The position numbers and the translations under genes are program-made. Below the pieces are notes generated by a model. The model made no database searches. It worked only from the letters and a program-made list of their open reading frames with translations, and was not told where the DNA came from. From contig NZ_BAYB01000030.1 of NCBI RefSeq assembly GCF_000685035.1, positions 1 to 64,000 of the forward strand: a stretch of DNA of 64,000 nt. The letters run 5' to 3'. The stretch comes from Paraburkholderia ferrariae NBRC 106233 (GTDB lineage Bacteria; Pseudomonadota; Gammaproteobacteria; Burkholderiales; Burkholderiaceae). Below are positions 59,197-64,000 of this stretch, in pieces (position 1 is the stretch's first letter; every line of letters begins with the position of its first letter).

Positions 59197-60444
59197 ATGG
59201 GCAAGGCATTGGACGGCGTGCGCATCCTCGATTTCACGCACGTACAGTCGGGTCCGACCTGCACGCAATTGCTGGCATGGTTCGGCGCCGACGTCATCAA
59301 AGTGGAGCGCGTTGGCGCCGGGGATGTCACGCGCGAGCAGTTGCGGGACATTCCGGACGCGGACAGCCTCTACTTCACGATGCTCAACGGCAACAAGCGC
59401 TCGGTCACCATCGACACGAAGAATCCGCAGGGCAAGCGCGTGCTCGAGCGGCTGATCCGCGACTGCGACGTGCTGGTGGAGAACTTCGCGCCCGGCGCGC
59501 TCGATCGCATGGGTTTTAGCTGGGAGCGCATCCAGGCGTTGAATCCGCGCATGATCGTCGCCTCGGTGAAGGGCTTCGGTCCCGGACCTTATGAGGACTG
59601 CAAAGTGTATGAGAACGTGGCGCAGTGCGTGGGCGGCGCGGCCTCGACCACCGGTTTCGACGATGGGCCGCCCGTGGTGACGGGCGCGCAGATTGGCGAC
59701 AGCGGCACGGGCCTGCATCTCGCGCTCGGCATCGTCACTGCGCTGTTCCAGCGCGTGCACACGGGCCGCGGCCAGAAGGTGCTCGCGGCGATGCAGGACG
59801 GCGTGCTCAACCTGTGCCGCGTGAAGCTGCGCGACCAGCAGCGGCTCGAGCGCACCGGCGTGATGAAGGAGTACCCGCAGTATCCGAACGAGACGTTTGG
59901 GGACGCCGTGCCGCGTGCGGGCAATGCCTCGGGCGGCGGCCAGCCGGGCTGGATCCTCAAGTGCAAAGGCTGGGAGACCGACCCGAACGCCTATATCTAC
60001 TTCATCGCGCAGGCGCCGGTGTGGGACCGCATCTGCAAGCTGATCGGCCGCGAAGAGTGGATCGACGATCCGCGCTACGCCACGCCGAACGCGCGCCTGC
60101 CGCACCTGAAGGACATTTTCGCCGAGATCGAGCACTGGACCATGAACCGCACCAAGTTCGACGCCATGGCCGTGCTCAATCGCTACGACATTCCGTGCGG
60201 CCCGATTCTCTCGATGAGAGAGATCGCCACGGACGAGTCGCTGCGCGCGAGCGGCACGATCGTGGAGGTCGAGCATCCGGTGCGGGGCAAGTACCTCACG
60301 GTCGGCAACCCGATCAAGCTCTCGGACAGTCCCACCGAAGTCACGCGCTCGCCGCTGCTCGGCGAGCACACGGACGAGGTGCTCGCCGAATTCGGCTACA
60401 CGGGCGACGACATCCAGATGCTGCGCGCAGCCGGCGCGATCTGA
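59197..60444 (+). CDS. frc: Formyl-CoA:oxalate CoA-transferase
   Basis: The 415-residue class III CoA-transferase matches E. coli and Oxalobacter Frc closely: LDFTHVQSGPTCTQLLAWFG at the start, the catalytic aspartate D168 in AQIGDSGTGLHLALG, the glycine loop GNASGGGQPGW, and GWETDPNAYIYF. It transfers CoA from formyl-CoA to oxalate, giving oxalyl-CoA. Length equals E. coli Frc (416). The ATG at 59197 follows AAGGAG. The usual partner, oxalyl-CoA decarboxylase (oxc), is not in the window. An OxlT-type antiporter gene begins at 63766. Confidence 0.94.
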   Translation: MGKALDGVRILDFTHVQSGPTCTQLLAWFGADVIKVERVGAGDVTREQLRDIPDADSLYFTMLNGNKRSVTIDTKNPQGKRVLERLIRDCDVLVENFAPGALDRMGFSWERIQALNPRMIVASVKGFGPGPYEDCKVYENVAQCVGGAASTTGFDDGPPVVTGAQIGDSGTGLHLALGIVTALFQRVHTGRGQKVLAAMQDGVLNLCRVKLRDQQRLERTGVMKEYPQYPNETFGDAVPRAGNASGGGQPGWILKCKGWETDPNAYIYFIAQAPVWDRICKLIGREEWIDDPRYATPNARLPHLKDIFAEIEHWTMNRTKFDAMAVLNRYDIPCGPILSMREIATDESLRASGTIVEVEHPVRGKYLTVGNPIKLSDSPTEVTRSPLLGEHTDEVLAEFGYTGDDIQMLRAAGAI

Positions 60445-60462
60445 ACAACGAGGGAGCGAAGC

Positions 60463-61275
60463 ATGGATACCTGGATGCGCTTGATGGCCAACGACGGCAG
60501 TATCGTGTTCGGTCGCGTCGAGAACGGTTATCTGCACGAATACGAGGGACTCGATCAACCGGTGCCGACCGGCGCGGTCCTTTCGCTGCGCACGCTCACG
60601 CCGCTGGCGCCGTGCGCACCGGGCAAGGTGATCGCCCTCTGGAACAACTTTCACGCGCTGGCCGCGAAGCTCGAGAAGCCGGTGCCCTCGCATCCGCTCT
60701 TTCTGATCAAACCGGCGGAGTCGGTGATCGGATCGGATGTGCCGATACTTCGGCCTGCCCACTATGCGGGAAAAATCGTGTTCGAGGGGGAGCTGGGCAT
60801 CGTGATCGGCAAGCGTTGCCGCAACGCGAGCGAGGAAGAAGCGGAAGCTGCGATCTTCGGCTACACGATCGTCAACGACGTGACGGCCGCGGGCCTGATT
60901 ACGGAAAATCCGCACTTCCCGCAATGGTGCCGCGCCAAAGGTTTCGATACGTTCTGCTGTATCGGACCGGCCGTTGTATCCGGCTTCGACTGGCGGCGCG
61001 CCCGCGTGGTGACGCGGCTCGACGGTGTCGAACGCCAGAACTATCCCCTCGACGACATGGTGTTTTCGCCGCGCGAGCAGGTGAGCCTCATTTCGCAGGA
61101 TCTCACGCTGGAGCCCGGCGACGTGATTGCGTGCGGCACCTCGCTCGGCGTGGGTTCGATCGGTGCGGGCGCAACGGTCGAAGTCGCGATCGAAGGCATA
61201 GGCGTGCTGGTCAACACGCTTGCCGGCGCACGAGCCGGCGCGCAAGCGGGTGTGGTGGCCGAAGGCGCGTTCTGA
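60463..61275 (+). CDS. Fumarylacetoacetate hydrolase-family protein
   Basis: The 270-residue protein has the FAH metal motif: Glu residues in VFEGELGIVIGKRCRN and Asp in GYTIVNDVTAAG, plus the C-terminal DVIACGTSLGVGSI. Members hydrolyse, hydrate or decarboxylate beta-diketo or oxoacids, including oxaloacetate and acylpyruvates. It follows frc by 18 bases, so it is co-transcribed. A role in C2-C4 dicarboxylate handling in the oxalate unit is plausible. N-terminal cap sequence is of the single-domain, short type. Confidence 0.88.
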   Translation: MDTWMRLMANDGSIVFGRVENGYLHEYEGLDQPVPTGAVLSLRTLTPLAPCAPGKVIALWNNFHALAAKLEKPVPSHPLFLIKPAESVIGSDVPILRPAHYAGKIVFEGELGIVIGKRCRNASEEEAEAAIFGYTIVNDVTAAGLITENPHFPQWCRAKGFDTFCCIGPAVVSGFDWRRARVVTRLDGVERQNYPLDDMVFSPREQVSLISQDLTLEPGDVIACGTSLGVGSIGAGATVEVAIEGIGVLVNTLAGARAGAQAGVVAEGAF

Positions 61276-61322
61276 AACAGCGTGAGGGTCGACGCGGTGC
61301 GACCCCTGTGCAAGGAGTAGCG

Positions 61323-62321
61323 ATGCCGGAGCAACTGGTTGGCGAAGTCCTGTGGCTGGGCGGCAGCCTGCTGTTTGCGTGGCTGACGTGTGCGCTTGCA
61401 CAGTTGGCGGTGCCGGCAGGGGGGCTCTCGCCTGGGCGCGCGGCAGCGAGGCGAGGTTGTGCGCGGCGAGATCGCAACAAGCTCCGGTACAGGGTAGCGT
61501 TCGCGATTTGCCTGGCACTGCTGTTGATGGTCCCGCCGGCCTTGCTGGCGGCCGTTCTCTCGCGTACGGCGGCGGCGATGGCCGCTGCCGGGCTGGGGGC
61601 GATAGCGGGGCTGCGGCTTGGCAACCGATGGGATCTGCGTTCGTGTGCGCCGGCGATTGCACTGGCTGCGGGGCTTGCCGGATTGGCGGCAATGAGCGGC
61701 GGCTTTGCGGGCTTTCTTGCGGGGCTGGAGCGATGGGGCGCGCAACCTGGGCTACGCGTTGCGCTCTTCTGCGCAGTGGCCGTGGGCGCCGCGCTGCTGG
61801 GCGCCGCCGTGGCCTCGTTTGCAGGCGGCGGCGCGCAGGCTAGGTCGCGCGCGCCTTTTCCTCAGGGCGGTCACGCAGTTCATGGTGTGGCGCTGCTGCT
61901 TTGCGCAGTGCTCGGTTATGGCTTCGTCACGGCAGGGGCGAGCCGGCAATTCGGCTTTTCGGCGCTCGTCGCTGCCGCCGTGCTGAGTAGCGCGCTGGGC
62001 GTACGTCTCATGACCGGCGGGCGGCGGCCGTATCGGCTTGCAACGGCCGCCCGGTTCACCATGACGCCGCCGCAGGCGGTTGCGGGCTCCGGCCAGGCGC
62101 TCGCCATGGGCGCGCCGTTGCTGACCAGCCTGGCTGGCATTCCCGATGAACTGCTTGTCGAAGCGTGCAGCGGCGGCTCGTTCGAACCAGGGTGTCTCTA
62201 CGGTCGCACGCCAGGCTATGACGGTGAGCCGTCAAGGGCGCGGCGTCGCGCAGGACCGGACCGACCGCTACGCCGGCGCAGCCTCGGTCACGCACGCGGA
62301 AAGCGCCGGGGGCCGCATTAA
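61323..62321 (+). CDS. Polytopic membrane protein, weakly like transhydrogenase PntB membrane domain
   Basis: A 332-residue frame with an AAGGAG site is rich in Ala/Gly/Leu and has about eight predicted helices. Stretches such as LGAIAGLRLGNRWDLRSCAPAIALAAGLAGL and ARSRAPFPQGGHAVHGVALLLC recall the PntB membrane part by spacing (GLRLG; helix; SRPLxxPGRHxxN). The strongly conserved GGADMPV motif is missing and the NADP domain is absent, replaced by a short Arg-rich tail. Third positions are less GC-biased than the neighbours. It may be a decaying or divergent gene. The PntB link is by eye and weak. Confidence 0.55.
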   Translation: MPEQLVGEVLWLGGSLLFAWLTCALAQLAVPAGGLSPGRAAARRGCARRDRNKLRYRVAFAICLALLLMVPPALLAAVLSRTAAAMAAAGLGAIAGLRLGNRWDLRSCAPAIALAAGLAGLAAMSGGFAGFLAGLERWGAQPGLRVALFCAVAVGAALLGAAVASFAGGGAQARSRAPFPQGGHAVHGVALLLCAVLGYGFVTAGASRQFGFSALVAAAVLSSALGVRLMTGGRRPYRLATAARFTMTPPQAVAGSGQALAMGAPLLTSLAGIPDELLVEACSGGSFEPGCLYGRTPGYDGEPSRARRRAGPDRPLRRRSLGHARGKRRGPH

Positions 62322-62446
62322 GCAGGGCGTTCCGGACGGAACGACACGCCGCTAACAGCGAGATCAGGGGGTAACTCGACGATTCGCGTCAGATCGACCG
62401 CGAAGGATTAACTGCACCTGAAGGAACTGCACTCACCTATAAAACC

Positions 62447-63391
62447 TTACTTATGAAAGCTGGCTTCGGATACGCGCGTAATGGTTTCGATGAGCTGCGC
62501 GCCTTCCTCCATGAGGAAGCGCTTGAAGGCGAGCGCAACGGGCGGCAGCCGCTTGTTCTTCCGGTGCACGACGTACCAGTTGAGCATGACCGGAAAGGTT
62601 TCCACGTCGAGCACGATCAGGTGCCCGACCTGCAATTCAAGGCTGATGGTGTGCGCGGAGAGAAACGCGATACCCATGCCGGCAATCACGGCCTGCTTGA
62701 TGGTCTCGGTGCTCTTGATCTCCATGGCGATCTTGAGGTTCGTGATCTTGCCGGCGAAGCCCTCTTCCATTGAGTTCCACGTGTCCGAGCCGCGCTCGCG
62801 CACGATGAAGGCCTCGTTGGCGATCGTGCTGAGCTTGATGCCGCGCTTGTGCGCGAGCGGGTGCGTGGGCGCGGCCACGATCACGTAGGGGTGCGGCGCA
62901 AAAGGTTCGTTGATCGCGTCGGTGGTATGCGGCGGGCGCACCATCACCGCGAGATCGGTCTGGTTGGTCGCCAGTTGATGGAGCAGTTGCTCGCGGTTGT
63001 ACACCGAGAGATTGAGCGAGACGCCCTTGTAGCGCCGCGTGAATTCGGCGAGCAGGCGCGGAAAGAAGTAGTCGCCGGCACTGATGACAGCCACGTTGAG
63101 CTTGCCGCCCGAGACGCCCTTCAACTGGCTCATGGCCTCGTCCACTTCGTGGAACTGCTGCATGATCGCGCGGCTGTAGTGAAGCATCTCCGTGCCGGCC
63201 GGCGTGAGGTAGATCTTCTTGCCGAGCTGCTCGAAGAGCGGGAGTCCTGCGTGGTCTTCGAGCTGGCGGACCTGCGTGGAAACGGCCGGCTGCGTGAGAT
63301 GCAGTTCTTCGGCGGCACGCGAAAAACTGAGGTGGCGCGCCACGGTCTCGAAGACCTTGAGCTGGCGCAGCGTGGCATTTCGCATTGTCAT
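62447..63391 (-). CDS. LysR-family regulator of the OxlT-type transporter gene
   Basis: The 314-residue protein has the LysR HTH (LRQLKVFETVARHLSFSRAA, then LTQPAVSTQVRQLEDHAGLPLFEQ), close to the CbbR-like branch, and an effector domain. It is divergent from the OxlT-type antiporter gene and probably activates it, with oxalate or a related acid as coinducer. The start at 63389-63391 fits; a short in-frame Met two codons later is an alternative. Confidence 0.88.
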   Translation of the reverse strand: MTMRNATLRQLKVFETVARHLSFSRAAEELHLTQPAVSTQVRQLEDHAGLPLFEQLGKKIYLTPAGTEMLHYSRAIMQQFHEVDEAMSQLKGVSGGKLNVAVISAGDYFFPRLLAEFTRRYKGVSLNLSVYNREQLLHQLATNQTDLAVMVRPPHTTDAINEPFAPHPYVIVAAPTHPLAHKRGIKLSTIANEAFIVRERGSDTWNSMEEGFAGKITNLKIAMEIKSTETIKQAVIAGMGIAFLSAHTISLELQVGHLIVLDVETFPVMLNWYVVHRKNKRLPPVALAFKRFLMEEGAQLIETITRVSEASFHK

Positions 63392-63765
63392 GGCCGATCC
63401 ATAAAGGAACGTGAATCAACATAATAACAAACTTTAATTGTGAGTAATCCAGCAATCACCCTAGCATAAGCTTGAAAGGAATCCGAATGCATGAGGCGAA
63501 GCGTTCGGGTAAACGTGTGGCAGCAGGAAAAGAGAGGGACGTCATGGCAAAAACGCGGCGTCCAGCCCAGTGCGGTCAGGGGAACGGCAGGCAACGGCAT
63601 TGCGTCGAATCGCGCAGAACTGGCGAATTTGCATTCGAATTTCCACTTTGTCTGTGAAATCGGATTCGAAGGTTGCGGTAACGCGGAATTCAAAACCATA
63701 AATCGACATTTATGCAGTGGAGCCGATAAGCGCACTGCAATGAATGGAGAGCGGAGACAAGCGAC
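63392..63765 (+). other. Divergent spacer between lysR and the oxlT-type gene
   Basis: About 374 bases hold no supported gene. The left part near 63415-63450 is AT-rich and should contain the LysR box and promoter; I see no clear dyad of the T-N11-A type strong enough to name. Confidence 0.4.
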
Positions 63766-64000
63766 ATGAGTGCAATCGGTCAGAGGCGCGAAGGCGGTCC
63801 GTTCTGGACCAACCGCTGGTGTCAACTGGTGGTGGGCATGCTGTGCATGGCGCTCGTCGCCAACCTGCAATATGCGTGGACACTGTTCGTCGCGCCCATG
63901 AACGCGCGCCACCATTGGGACGAGGCGTCGATCCAGCTTGCGTTCTCGATCTTCATCCTCACCGAAACCTGGCTCGTGCCGCTGGAAGGCTGGCTCGTGG
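63766..64000 (+). CDS. oxlT: OFA-family oxalate/formate antiporter, N-terminal part
   Basis: Only 78 residues are inside the window; the gene continues past the right edge. The start NRWCQLVVGMLCMALVANLQYAWTLFVAPM (after a short hydrophilic head) matches the helix 1 pattern NRW...QYSWTL of OxlT and other OFA-family MFS carriers, and HWDEASIQLAFSIFILTETW is the expected helix 2. It would exchange oxalate for formate. It fits the neighbouring frc gene and divergent LysR. The ATG at 63766 follows GGAG. Confidence 0.85.
   Translation, partial: MSAIGQRREGGPFWTNRWCQLVVGMLCMALVANLQYAWTLFVAPMNARHHWDEASIQLAFSIFILTETWLVPLEGWLV

Noticed and set aside
1..64000. CRISPR arrays, tRNA or rRNA genes, insertion sequences, phage genes
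   Set aside because: I looked for direct repeat arrays, tRNA-like cloverleafs, transposases and integrases and found none that I could support.

Overview
The window looks like a stretch of a high-GC betaproteobacterial chromosome of the Burkholderia/Paraburkholderia/Caballeronia type. The grounds are very strong G/C at third codon positions, protein sequences that match Burkholderiaceae families (classical porin, DUF2242, DUF2917, DUF2783, AcvB/MprF), and a dense metabolic and regulatory layout. I saw no tRNA, rRNA, insertion sequence, integrase or CRISPR array. Species-level assignment is not possible from sequence reading alone.

Layout. 1-9.3 kb is a polyamine block. On the minus strand lie puuD, puuA, a putrescine transaminase (spuC type), potF and the first codons of potG. 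On the plus strand lie a PuuR-like regulator, a PuuC-like aldehyde dehydrogenase and agmatinase. 9.3-12.8 kb holds a MarR regulator divergent from a DHA2 drug-efflux pump with a perfect palindromic operator, an AEC transporter and a glycine-zipper protein. 13.2-17.1 kb is an AdiC-AdiA pair (arginine:agmatine antiporter and arginine decarboxylase), which together with agmatinase and the polyamine block gives a route from arginine through agmatine and putrescine towards GABA. 17.2-23.6 kb is a sugar or polyol ABC system split over two divergent units, with an SDR dehydrogenase and an RpiR regulator. 23.6-25.1 kb is a cytochrome P450.

25.3-30.3 kb holds two tandem IclR regulators divergent from an MBL-fold protein with a degenerate metal site, a FAD monooxygenase and a DUF2783 protein. 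This is the least understood unit and carries a clear palindromic operator. 30.5-38.8 kb is a reductive pyrimidine catabolism cluster: hydantoinase/dihydropyrimidinase, NCS1 permease, PreA, PreT, an M20 amidohydrolase and a divergent RutR-like TetR regulator. 38.9-48.3 kb is mixed: Lrp, LysE exporter, DUF2242 lipoprotein, two abutting gene remnants (APC permease and LuxR), a rubredoxin with an extra N-terminal domain, FUSC, GntR with an aminotransferase, and DoxX/pirin with a divergent LysR.

48.7-57.4 kb carries ahpC-ahpF, the membrane-lipid pair mprF-acvB, a porin and DUF2917. A possible structured RNA lies upstream of DUF2917. 57.9-64 kb is an oxalate/formyl-CoA block: small membrane ORF, GntR, formyl-CoA transferase, FAH-family protein, a divergent PntB-like membrane protein, LysR, and the start of an OxlT-type oxalate/formate antiporter cut by the window end. 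No oxalyl-CoA decarboxylase is in view.

The most useful non-coding signals are strong inverted repeats at almost every regulator-target junction (MarR, IclR, RutR-like, GntR twice, Lrp, LysR), and intergenic stem-loops after two solute-binding-protein genes and between ahpC and ahpF. All functional calls rest on recognising family motifs by eye; no database search was possible.
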